Shown here in pieces: positions 1 through 10,115 of a DNA stretch of 30,168 nucleotides. How positions within the stretch are numbered: the stretch's first letter is position 1; every line of letters begins with the position of its first letter. The DNA comes from Conidiobolus incongruus B7586 (Eukaryota > Entomophthoromycota > Entomophthoromycetes > Entomophthorales > Conidiobolaceae), in the NCBI GenBank assembly GCA_000697335.1, contig JNEM01017024.1, forward strand, positions 1 to 30,168, in the 5' to 3' direction. The notes under the pieces were generated by a model. It saw nothing but the letters and a program-made list of their open reading frames with translations. It had not been told where the DNA came from and did not search any database. The position numbers and the translations under genes were made by a program.

Positions 1-842
1 AATATTATAATTAATTATAAAATAATTATATATTTTTTAATCTTATATTAAAAATAAAATAAAAATTCAAATTTTAATAAATTATTTTATCAATATAAAT
101 AAATAAACAGTATAATAGCTATAATATATTTGCTTGATATTTAAAAATATATAAACAAAAGATATTTAGTTTTTAAATATAATTAATAATATATTTTATT
201 ATATAATTTTATTAATTATATAAAGCTATAATTTTAAAATTATATTAAAAGATAAAGAAATTAAAAAAACTATCTGATTTAATATAATTATTATATTATA
301 ATCTATTTGTTTATATTCTTTTTAGGAAGTTAAACAATATATTTCTATAAAAAACTGATAACAATAAATATGGGAGAAAGTAATCTTTTAGAGCTTAAAT
401 AGGGAATCACCAGTGGTAAATAATAGATTACCTCAAAGTTAAGGGAAATTAAGGGGGTTCAATAAATTAGATGAAAATAACTTATTACAAATCAGGTTTT
501 TCAAATAAAATAAATATTTTACATTTATTATGACTCAATACTTTTGTGAGTATTATAAGAAAAACTTAGAAACTAGATATTTTTGAAAATAAAGATTAAA
601 AGATAAAAAAACAAATATTTATTAATTAGATAATAATAATCTTATATTAATTTCAATTATAGAGGTTAAGTGGCTATAAATAATTTTATACAGAAAGTGC
701 TAAGTTAAACTAGTTTATAAAACAAGGTACTTCTAATATAACTTCTTATATTAGTATAATAGTTATAGTTTCTTAAAGGATAAATAAGATTATTCTTTAT
801 CAAAACTATTGATATAAATAAATTTACATAATTATTAAAATA
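1..842. other. AT-rich DNA, unassigned, possibly an old decayed repeat
   Basis: No open frame of useful length is present. A slightly more GC-rich patch lies around 360-470 and contains short coding-looking strings broken by stops in all frames; I cannot assign it to a family. The last two bases (TA at 841-842) form the left target site of the Tc1-like element that follows. Confidence 0.4.
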
Positions 843-1065
843 CACTAACCTATAAAAGTGAGTTATAAAATCAAAAACACTTATATTTTTACTAATAACT
901 TAATTAATATTTAATAAAATAAACTTAAATTAAATAATTAAAATCTATTATATTTATTAATAATATATATCATTATATAATAATATTTAGTTATTATTTG
1001 GTTAAAATATAAACATTTAAATTTTACCTAAAGTAAATTATAAATTTGTAGGTTTTTGGTGATAA
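843..1065. repeat. Left arm of Tc1-like element, IR/DR type (outer copy)
   Basis: The outer motif at 843-875 contains AAAGTGAGTTATAAA. A related motif with AAAGTAAATTATAAATTTG lies at about 1031-1050, at the inner edge of the arm. Two transposase-binding-like direct repeats about 180 bp apart within each inverted arm is the IR/DR layout known from Tc1-like elements. Binding by the transposase is inference. Confidence 0.75.
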
Positions 1066-1072
1066 AGAAAAA

Positions 1073-1797
1073 TTAAAACCTAATATATCTATCTTTAACT
1101 TTTCTAACTTCTTTAAGTTTATAAGGTATAGAATCAATTAACTTCTTATACTAAGAAAAGTTAATCTTATTCTATATTTCTTAAATATATTTTTAAAGTT
1201 GATCTAAATTTTTTACTAGGGGGAAAACTTTAATAACTTTTTTTTAACTAATTCTAAAGATATTTAATTAGGTTAAAGTTAAAAGATTAAAGAAACTACT
1301 TTATACTTATTATCTTGTTATTTTTAAGCTATTTAGTAATAAAAGTTATAATATAACAAAAGGTATTATCTTACTAGAAAATAATATTAGATTTATTTAA
1401 CCTATATTATTTAATAGTTTTTTTCAATTTATTATTTAAAATAATTTAATATATTTCAATATTAATTCTTTTATTAACTTTATAAAAATACCTTATACCT
1501 AAAGATAATATATATCCTTAAATAATAATTAACTTACTATTGTATTTTTAGGTAAAATTAATATAATAGTTATAAAGTAGTTTTATATTTTTTTTAAAAT
1601 ATCTAGATTTTTTATTAAATTTACTAAAATATATTTTTGGTTTATTAGATTAAATAACCTTACTCTAATTAGTTTCAATTTAATATTAGTAGCAATATTT
1701 AAACTTTTACCTAATTTTATAATAGGATTTTTTTAATTAGGGGTGTTTTTTCTTAAAGTATAAATAATATCTATACTAATATAAAATATATATAATA
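1073..1797 (-). pseudogene. Second, partial copy of the Tc1-like transposase (3' half)
   Basis: This minus-strand piece duplicates the C-terminal half of the neighbouring transposase. Its stop at 1073-1075 corresponds to the stop at 2027-2029 of the longer copy. It keeps the QQDN region (Asp codon at 1368-1370, both Gln codons as stops), the Lys in place of the catalytic Glu, and a C-terminus reading VKDRYIRF. A longer T run near 1238-1245 adds one base relative to the full copy, so the frame is shifted there. The N-terminal half is missing: at about 1797 the sequence jumps directly into the left end of the complete element. Differences from the full copy are mainly A/G and C/T changes. Confidence 0.8.
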
Positions 1798-2012
1798 TAC
1801 TAACCTATAAAAATAAATTATAAAATTAAAAACACTTATATTTTTACTAATAACTTAATTAATATTTAATAAAACAAATTTAAATTGAATAATTAAAATC
1901 TAATATATTTATTAATTATATATATTATTAAATAATGATATTTAGTTATTAATTAACTAAAATATAGACTTTTAAATTTTACCTAGGGTAAATTATAAAT
2001 TTACAGGTTTTT
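1798..2012. repeat. Left arm of Tc1-like element (inner, complete copy)
   Basis: The outer motif is at 1798-1833 (CTAACCTATAAAAATAAATT, lacking two bases of the element tip) and the inner motif at about 1980-2012 (GGGTAAATTATAAATTTACA). It corresponds to the arm at 843-1065, with G-to-A and C-to-T differences in the outer motif. Confidence 0.75.
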
Positions 2013-2026
2013 GGTGATAAAAAAAA

Positions 2027-3043
2027 TTAAAATTTAGTGTATCTACCTTTAACTTTTTTAATTTCTTTAAGTTTATAAGGTATAGAATCAATTAACTTCT
2101 TATATTAAAAAAGGTTAATCTTGTTCTATGTTTCTTAAACATATTTTTAAAGTTAATTTAAATTTTTAACTTGGGGGAAAGTTTTAATAACTCTTTTTAA
2201 TTGATTTTAAAGATGTTTAATTAGATTAAAGTTAAAAGATTAAAGAAACTACTTTATAACTGTTATTTTATTATTTTTAAGTTATTTAATAGTAAAAGTT
2301 ATAATATAACAAAAGATATTATCTTATTAAAAAATAATATTAGATTTATTTAACCTATATTATTCAATAGTTTTTTTTAATTTATTGTTTAGAATACTTT
2401 GGTATATTTTAATATTAATTCCTCTATTAACTTTACAAAGATACTTTATACTTAAAAACAACATATATCCTTAAATAATAATTAACCTACTATTGTACTT
2501 TTGGGTAAAATTAATATAATGGTTATAAAGTAATTTTGTATTTTTTTTAAAGTATTTAATTTTTTTATTAAATTTACTAAAGTATATTTTTATTTTATTA
2601 AATTAAATAACCTTACTCTAATTAGTTTTAGTTTAATATTAGTAACAACATTTAAACTTTTACCTAGTTTTACAATAGGATTTCTTTAGTTAAAAGTGTT
2701 TTTTCTTAAAGTGTAAGTGATATCTATGTTAATATAAAATATATATAATAGTATTAGTGTTAACTAATATTCTTGTATAGTTTTATAATTTTTATTATAT
2801 TTCTACAGTAGTATTATATTTACCTATATTAACTAACTTATAAATATACTTTTTATTATATTTATTTATAATTTTAACACACTTAAATTTAAGTTTAAAT
2901 ATATTTTTATTGCTATTCTTAACAATTTTAACTATAGTAAACTAGCTAACACTAGTAATTTTAATTATATTATAAGTTAATTTATCTTTTTTATAAAGTT
3001 AATTAATATATAAGTAAATTTTTTTAGAGAGGGATTTAGGTAT
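2027..3043 (-). pseudogene. Tc1-like DD34E transposase, RIP-like decay
   Basis: Cut-and-paste transposase of the Tc1 family. On the minus strand one frame runs 1,017 nt (339 codons including the stop), the usual Tc1 length, with no net frameshift. The N-terminus reads IPKSLSKKIYLYIN, a helix-turn-helix start; its first codon is ATA at 3041-3043 where ATG is expected. Further on are a WG motif with W replaced by stop (…III*GYM…), a QQDN motif with both Gln codons as TAA and Asp kept at 2321-2323, and then SFNFNLIKHL*NQLKR, matching the family's SPDLNPIEHLWDELKR. Exactly 34 residues separate the Asp from the Lys at 2216-2218 that stands where the catalytic Glu belongs. The first catalytic Asp is Asn (2597-2599). 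The C-terminus KVKGRYTKF matches the family's KAKGG.TKY. About 25 stops, almost all at expected Gln or Trp positions, make it non-functional. Confidence 0.88.
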
Positions 3044-3150
3044 AATAATATTAATAAAAAAAATTTAGTATATCTGTAAAATATTATATAAAATAATAGC
3101 AAAGAAAGAAAAAAGATATAGTTATATATTGTTAAATATATCCTTTTATC

Positions 3151-3380
3151 TCAAAAACCTACAAATTTATAACTCACTTTAGTTAAATATTAAAGGTTAA
3201 TATTTTTGCTAATAGTTTACTAAATATATTTAAATATATTTATTTATTATTAAATAATATACTTTAATTATATATTATAATTTCAAGTAATTAATATATA
3301 TAATTGTTTTAGTTATTAATTAAAATATATATATATATATATATATATTTGATTTTATAACTTACTTTTGTGGGTTAGTG
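3151..3380. repeat. Right inverted arm of Tc1-like element
   Basis: Read on the minus strand, 3349-3380 matches the left outer motif and 3151-3186 contains AAAGTGAGTTATAAATTTGT, matching the left inner motif and continuing into the same GTAGGTTTTT. The spacing between the two motifs mirrors that of the left arms. A TA microsatellite (3325-3348, 24 nt) has grown inside the arm. Confidence 0.78.
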
Positions 3381-3382
3381 TA

Positions 3383-4149
3383 TTAGAAATTTAAATTATA
3401 TAAAAAGTATGATTATCAGATATAAAAAATTATTCAAAAGTATATCAAAGAATATTAATAATGAAGGATAATAATAATTATATATTTTTTAATATAATTT
3501 TTTCAATTATAAATTATAAATTTTAAAATAATATTAAATAAATTTGATTTAAATTGATTAATTTGTTTTTAATTGAATCAATGGAATCAAGGATTTGATA
3601 TTATTTTCTTAACCATATTTTTCTCAATCAAATAAACAAATATAAAGAACTCTATATTAATATTTAAATGAGAATCATAAAAATAGAAAATTAACAATTG
3701 AAATGTTACACTGGTAATTTAATATTAAAAAATAAGATTATATGATTAATATTAAGATTTATGAATGCCAAAGTAATGTAGAAAAAATTGATTAAAATTA
3801 AATATGTCGTGTATTTTGAGTTTAAGTTAAAATGCATAATTAATAAATTATTTATTTAACCTTGATTGAAAATAATTATATCAATTGGTTAAGAATAATA
3901 AAAAACGTGATTGATTATTAGTTTATCAAAATTGAAATATTAAGTTTCACATTAAATATTTATAAATTAAGTATAGTTGTGAGATAATTTATAAAAGCAT
4001 GTTGCATTCCCATAAAATAATGGATTTTAATAAAATCTTAGATCTTAGCATATGATTTCATGAAAAATGAATAACAGTTTTTAATATAAAAAAAATAAAT
4101 TTAATCTAATCCACAATTATTTAGTTTGCAATTCAGAAAAAATTAAATA
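3383..4149. other. AT-rich intergenic DNA
   Basis: No frame, repeat or RNA-like structure that I can support. Composition is uniform and very AT-rich. Confidence 0.5.
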
Positions 4150-5500
4150 TAATAAGATATATAACTCAACACTGGTGAATAATATCAAAACAGCTGTGCT
4201 GGGGATGATTTGTGTAGATTTTGTATTTACTAGGAATTAAAAGCAGCTCACAGAAATATCACCGATCAATCAACTAATATTAATACAGAGTTGAATAAAG
4301 ATCAACCACACAAAAAATGCTTCAAATGCTCCAAATGATATCCAATACTTTATAAAAGAGGATAGTGATATGAAATAAGAAAGAAAATGACAACTCTAGT
4401 TCAAGAAAAATTAATTGACTGAACAACTCAGTTCTTTTCAAATTGTATTAAGCAAACAAATCTAGCAAAATATCCGCCGAATAATTAGTTGAAATATATA
4501 ACTCAATTTTCTAGATCAGTTGAAGTACATGCTTTTGTGCAAGTTATCGTCCAAACGTTAAATAGAAGTTCATCACTTAAGATCGAAGATACTAGCTCTC
4601 GCTGTGGGAAACTTGTTGTTTGTCGCCAATAGCACGACTAAAAAGAGGCAGAAGAATGGATTCAATGATTTAAATATCTGGAAGTATATTTAGACGATAA
4701 GCTTCAGGCAGCTGGAATGTCGAATGTTTAAGGTGATAAATTGTTAGAAACACCTGTGAAGGAACAGAAATGGTAAGAGCGATGATTACTGCAGCAAGTC
4801 GATTTCATAAACTAAGTAGACTAGCATTTATTCTGGTAAAACCTATAATGCAGCATATTTATGATAGCCAAATAGATATAAAAATTAACATGATCTATTT
4901 GTTGTTAAAGAGAATATATCGAATGGTATATATTGACTCAGCTATATTGCAAGGGGAATTGAAGAGGAAATAGATGTTGTCTTATCGAAGAAAGATGCAG
5001 CTCTCCAATCCAAATATGGTCAGCCATTGTCTGTAGCATTTGGTCAACGTGTTTTAGTGGATAAAGTAGGAAAAGTCAAGCGATGTAAACTGGTGGATCA
5101 CAGTAATCGCTCAAACTAACCACGAAATATTCGATGCGCTCCATAATGCTAAACAACAAATCAATATTGTATCATTAATTGTAGCTTATGGGATCAAAGT
5201 GCCCCAGCAATTATTTCATCGAAATGGAGAAAGATTTGAATCTAAAAACATGAAGGATGTGAGTTTACATCTCCTATTTGTATGTTCATTTGGAGTATTA
5301 TATGTCCAGAATGCATAGTATATGATGAAGTTCTTTCATGTTCCTGCAATATCTAAAACACCTGAGTGACGAGGAAAATCCTCAGACTCAAATATCCTTA
5401 CAAGATTTGCATATGGAGACAACTTACTCTGGATTAGGAGTGCAAGTTTGGTAAGTTTAATAAAGAATGTTTAGTGCTGACTTGTGGGAAAGGAAAATCA
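4150..5500 (+). pseudogene. Decayed protein-coding region of unknown family
   Basis: This block is clearly richer in G+C than its flanks and translates on the plus strand into coherent, protein-like segments that hop between frames. Recognisable segments include one with paired Cys (DDLCRFC and CFKCSK, near 4200-4345), one reading EVYLDDKLQAAGMSNV (about 4680-4728), an open piece at 4770-4973 containing AASRFHKLSRLAFILVKP, and one reading AYGIKVPQQLFHRNGERFES (about 5188-5247). Balanced residue composition, with Trp, Cys and His, argues for former coding sequence rather than chance. GT-type splice donor-like strings occur (for example GTGAGT near 5259 and GTAAGT near 5453), so some apparent shifts could be introns. 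It is broken several times. I recognise no family; it could be a host gene relic, a transposon gene or a captured sequence. Confidence 0.5.
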
Positions 5501-6384
5501 TCCTTGGTATTTTTAAGGCTGCAGTTATAAGATTAATTGGCGCCAAAAATAATTAATATATATGATCCCATGAATTTAAATTATTATTCACCCTTAAGTT
5601 TTGTAAAGTAATAATCTTTTATTTTTTTTTGATAAATATCAAATATTTTACATTATACTCAAGTTGATTTATTTTAAATTTATAATATATATTTAATATT
5701 ATTTACTAAATAAATATTTTTTTATTGAATTAATTGGAATAAATATATAATTATTATAATTAACTAATATTATTATGATTATATGGGATCATTTGAAAAG
5801 TTTTGGAATTTTAAAGTTGGTATCTCAAAAAAAGATATTACAATAATGTTAACTCTATAAAATATATAAGTGATTAATTAAGTAAATTATTTTTTGATCT
5901 CAAAATTATTAATTTAGGATTACAAATATTAATTGGTCTCACTCAAATCAACCATTTTCAGATAAAATAAAAATTTCTATGTAATTCTATCCATCTTTAC
6001 AATCTGATAAGTTTCACATGTTTAATTTCAGTAAATAGATTGTTGAATAATTAATTTTAAATTTTAATGAGAGTATAATAGAACAGGAAACCAATTATTT
6101 GAATTATACTTTGGATTTTTTTAATTAATATTTTTATGCAAGTTATGTATAATAAATTATTTTAAATATGTATATCGATGAACCTGTCATACTAAATTGA
6201 TAATTGTCTAATCAAATACATAGTCAAGAAATGAATTATATTTGGCCAAAGATGAGTTTATCTCAAATCACTAGTAAAGGGCATATAATATAAATTAATA
6301 ATTTAAAAGCCTATGATAGTTTTAAGATATATTAGAATTACCTTAAATTTTATATTAAAAGCAACCAATTTTTCCTGAAATTGA
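5501..6384. other. AT-rich intergenic DNA
   Basis: No supported feature. The stretch separates two coding-like relics on the same strand, so it could have held an intron or a lost part of the same former gene, but nothing in it shows this. Confidence 0.4.
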
Positions 6385-6771
6385 ATGCTTGAATTCCTCA
6401 ATTCTCAAACAAATCCCCATTTAATATGAAAAGTAAGCGGATATTTACAATATATTAGGACTCAAACTGTGAGGGATCTTTGAGATATTGAATGGAAAAT
6501 AAAAATGCCAATTGCCTTAGACCAAAGATATAAAGCTACTTGGTTGGATAATATATTGATATTGGAGTGCCTATCAATAGACAATAAACATGTCAGGAAT
6601 ACAGGTATTGATACAGTATTGATAGTCAAGTCACACAATGAAGCCAGCTTATGCCAATTAAAATAGTGCCATAGTATCAAATATTTTCAACATATAGTAT
6701 GCTGGTATAGAATGATTACCGTGTTAACTATCTTCACAGAGCATGAATTTATCGCATTAGTTACCATTTAA
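6385..6771 (+). pseudogene. Short coding-like relic, unknown family
   Basis: A single plus-strand frame of 129 codons stays coding-like from an ATG at 6385 to a TAA at 6769-6771 and is broken a few times. Its most convincing part follows the Met codon at 6505: MPIALDQRYKATWLDNI, then KHVRNTGIDTVLIVKSHNEA. It ends in FTEHEFIALVTI. Residue composition is balanced, unlike translations of the surrounding AT-rich DNA. The minus-strand open frame over the same bases (6462-6680) looks like a shadow. The family is unrecognised, so I give no function. Confidence 0.4.
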
Positions 6772-7325
6772 GCTAAAAAATGCTAAATATATTAATTAAA
6801 CAATAAAATTAAAAAAGAGAGCGAATATAATAGGATTTAAAAGTATTATAATATGAATTCTATACCAAAATAATAATCAGAACCTTAGAAGCGTTTTAGG
6901 AATAAAAAAAATACTCGAATTGAAAATCATCATATCAACATTCAACAAAATATAATTCCTAAAATTTACGAACATTAAAACTAATTAATAATGAGACATT
7001 GTATGAATATTTGTTACCACTAATATCCCTTGGGTAAATTATTTCTATATCCATCAAGTTTTGTATTTGAAATTAAAAAAATGAAAAATATTTAAATCAA
7101 ATAATTTCTGATACTATTCTTCATTATTATACTTAATATAATATTACTAAAATTTAAAAAGTATATTAAAATTTTTAATATAAATCTTGAATTTTATCGA
7201 AATTAAAATTAATAATAACATGATTAATTATAATCTAGAATAAAATTAAAAAAAATGGATATAAAGAAATTCAAATTTAACTTGATAAATTAAGAAACTC
7301 CCGTGTCTTTTCAAGAAATATATTT
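6772..7325. other. AT-rich intergenic DNA
   Basis: Nothing supported on either strand. Confidence 0.5.
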
Positions 7326-7394
7326 GGCTTGAAATGGATTCAACCCGTGATCTCCCTTTAGTTTATAATTCAGTAGCACCTTCACATCAAGTCC
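7326..7394 (-). tRNA. tRNA-like relic (probable pseudo-tRNA)
   Basis: Read on the minus strand, the stretch begins GGACTTG and ends CAAGCC, which pair as an acceptor stem with one bulged base. A T-arm-like string GGGTTGAATCC, one base short of the B-box GGTTCGAATCC, sits at the right distance, preceded by GTGCTACTGAATTATAAACT in the anticodon-arm region. The length of 69 nt is close to a tRNA. The anticodon stem does not pair well, so I read it as a decayed tRNA or tRNA-derived SINE head rather than a working gene. No anticodon assignment is safe. Confidence 0.35.
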
Positions 7395-10009
7395 TTATCA
7401 ACTATACCTGTTGTATTGGATTTGAGAATTTCAAAATGTTTCCTGATTGATGGATCATATATCTTATGATTATATCATTACATCATAATTATCATACCAT
7501 TACTTTAAAAATACAATTGTTGATAAAATTGATTTTGGAAAATAGGTTTTTAGATAGAAAGTAATCGGAAATTTTGATTAAAAATAAATAATTAACAAAT
7601 GCATGTTTCAATTTATATTTCATTATATTTTTCAGTATGATTCAAAAAATATATTATTTTAAATAATATATCTTTTGAATAATTAACACAATATCAGTTT
7701 TAGTAGATTGTCAAATATACAATAATTCAATCGACTAGATTAAAGATTTTTGATTATAAACATTGACTAATATTAATCCAAAGAAGTTCAATCACATTAA
7801 AACCACCATGATAGAAATTGAATTGTGTTGGTTCATGCTTCGGTAATTTTAACATAGCTCATTAGGTGGGTGAGTGATATGTACCACAGAAATGATCATT
7901 TGACTAAATCTAGGTTTTAGTTAGAAAATTATTCAAAATTTGAATCATTCTCAATTTGATTAATATTCCATTAAGACATCTTTGTTCATATTGTTGATTG
8001 ATGAATAAAATAAATATACCGTCAAAGTTATATTCGAAAATTGTTTATTATAATATTTGAATTGGCCAATTTTTGAAACTTGACAGTTTACTAATTCAAA
8101 CAAGTCACAGTTCCTTTAACAATATTGTGAATAATAAGTACAAAAATGGATAAAAAATAGAAAATACCCATTAGGGTATGTTTCAAAATCTTATCCATAT
8201 CCCCATTTGACAATTTTTTTCACTCAATATAATTACCAAAATTCATTCCAAAATCCAAAATATGATTCCTATTCAAGTAATCAGGGTAATAGTAACATTA
8301 TCTCTATCAAATCTTTAAGCCAACAATAGCTAATTATAGATTTATCAACAATGAGAATTTACCCATTACATCATCATTATTCACCTGACTTAATTTTGTG
8401 AATATTTATTATAATCGCTTTTATTATATAAATTAAAAGTTGGTTCTTAATCAATAAATTACAAACGAAAACATTTTCCTCTAAATAATAATCCGAAAAT
8501 TCTCAAAATAATTAAATCTAATATAGTGATTATATTATATATATATATAAACTATTTATACCAGTAATAAAAAAATAAATAGTATATTTTAATTTAATAT
8601 TTCAACTTACTCAACTCAATATTAAATTCTCAAATTTTATAAAGTTTTAACATTTTGAGTTACATTTTATTAATTATAAAATAATCGAAAAAAAAATTAG
8701 GATAATTACCCTATATGATGAATTACCGGTTTTAAGCCACTTTTAATTAATAAATGAGTCAATTTTATTCAATTCAATTTTTTGGAATTGACTTTAAAAG
8801 AAATACGAGAGTATTAATTATTTTGACAGGTACAGATAATAATCTGATTACTGATTTTAAGGGTTTAACTATAAAAATTTAGTATTTCAATGTTTGTTTG
8901 GAGTGGTAAAGATTGTTTTATTACCTAATTGAAACCCGACTAAAATCTATTTCATCAATATTTACGGATATGAAAGCGTGGAAAACCAGTTATAATTTCA
9001 ATTACTGATTGATTCAACACATAGTAAAATCCACACTTTTGGTTCACTTAATATTTAGTACCATATCAAAGTATCTTTCGTTATTGATATTTGATAATTG
9101 TAAAAGAATTTAATGTTTTTTGACAGAGAAAAAAATTAAGAAAATTGCTAAATATTGAAATTGGTTCAAATATTATGCCCTTATTCTTATATCAAATTAA
9201 TTTTTAATAATTTTAATAATTTTTTAGATTTATTAAACTATAAAATTTAATTATGGAAAATATTAATTATTAATTATAAATTTTAAATTTATTAACTTTA
9301 TTGTTCCTGAATTTAAAAAAATGTTTGACAAAGATAATTTCATTATTAGAGAAAATCAATACGCGGAGATATCCATAACTTACCCGATTTCATTAAATTA
9401 CATATAAGTTAAATTAAACATGATTATTATAATATAAGAGTAATACAACATATTCAATACCTTAATGATGATATAATCTTTATATCATAATTAATCCAGA
9501 TTTGCTATTTAGTTGTAGTATTTTTTTAATTGCTATTTCATGGCTAAACACGCTAAAAATGGCAAGGGTTATGAATTTTGTATACTCAATGGTTATAGCT
9601 CATTATGGTATATTGTATCTTGTTAAATTGGATTGGTAATATATATGAATTTCAAATTTAGTTAATATATTTCGATCATGCAATCAAAATTGGCGTTACA
9701 ATATCAAATGGTATTTCGATTGCTTTAAATAATTGGTACACTAACATTAACATTATTCAAGACTAACTCCCATATAGTATCTTTACCTAAATAGATATAC
9801 GAAATATTTGAATTACTAATACAATAGTCACAAAATGGATCAAAACCAAGTACTTATAATTATAAATTAATTTAGATTTTTCTATCAAAATTTTGTCTAA
9901 AAATCCAATATTATGGAAATTGAAAATTAGGAATATGTCGTCATAATTATTAAGCTTTTAGCCAATTGATCTAGACTAAAAAATAGTATGTTAAATCTAA
10001 TCATTCTAA
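7395..10009. other. AT-rich intergenic DNA
   Basis: I see no gene. A short TA repeat lies at about 8536-8549. Occasional less AT-rich stretches (for example 8160-8400) show no frame longer than chance. Confidence 0.5.
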
Positions 10010-10115
10010 TACGAACAGAAGATCCTTCGAATTGCGCAAAGGTCGGAAACCTTCCTAGATTATCATCATATTCAATCACTCTTGTACTCTCGGTCGGATG
10101 CAAGGTATTGTGTAA
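10010..10115. other. Isolated GC-richer island, possible exon or gene fragment
   Basis: About half of the bases in 10021-10060 are G or C, far above the surroundings. The minus strand gives DDNLGRFPTFAQFEGSSVRI in one frame and LASDREYKSD just before it in another; the plus strand gives RRSFELRKGRKPS. CGG occurs three times, and AAGGT-CGGAA-ACCTT (about 10039-10053) can form a short hairpin. It could be a remnant exon, a regulatory patch or an RNA; the sequence does not decide. Confidence 0.3.

Larger units (their letters stand above)
843..3380 (-). mobile_element. Decayed Tc1-like DNA transposon (DD34E) with a partial tandem copy
   Basis: The outer end CACTAACCTATAAAAGTGAG (843 onward) reappears inverted at 3349-3380, where the minus strand reads CACTAACCCACAAAAGTAAG, and both ends abut TA (841-842 and 3381-3382), the Tc1/mariner target site. 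A second, degraded left end starts at about 1798. From there to 3380 is 1,583 bp, the normal size of a complete Tc1-like element, and holds one full-length transposase frame on the minus strand. The stretch 843-1797 repeats the left end plus the 3' half of that transposase. The internal inverted repeats at the inner ends of the arms give an IR/DR layout like Sleeping Beauty-type Tc1 elements. Differences between the tandem copies are mostly transitions. The element is dead: the transposase carries about 25 in-frame stops. Family assignment rests on transposase motifs plus end structure. Confidence 0.88.

Noticed and set aside
6462-6680. 72-codon open frame on the minus strand.
   Set aside because: The plus strand over the same bases gives the more protein-like translation, so this is probably its shadow.
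6385-6771. Assignment of this relic to a retroelement on the basis of TEHEFIAL near its end.
   Set aside because: The resemblance to an RNase H-type motif is a few residues only and the preceding sequence does not fit the expected domain order.
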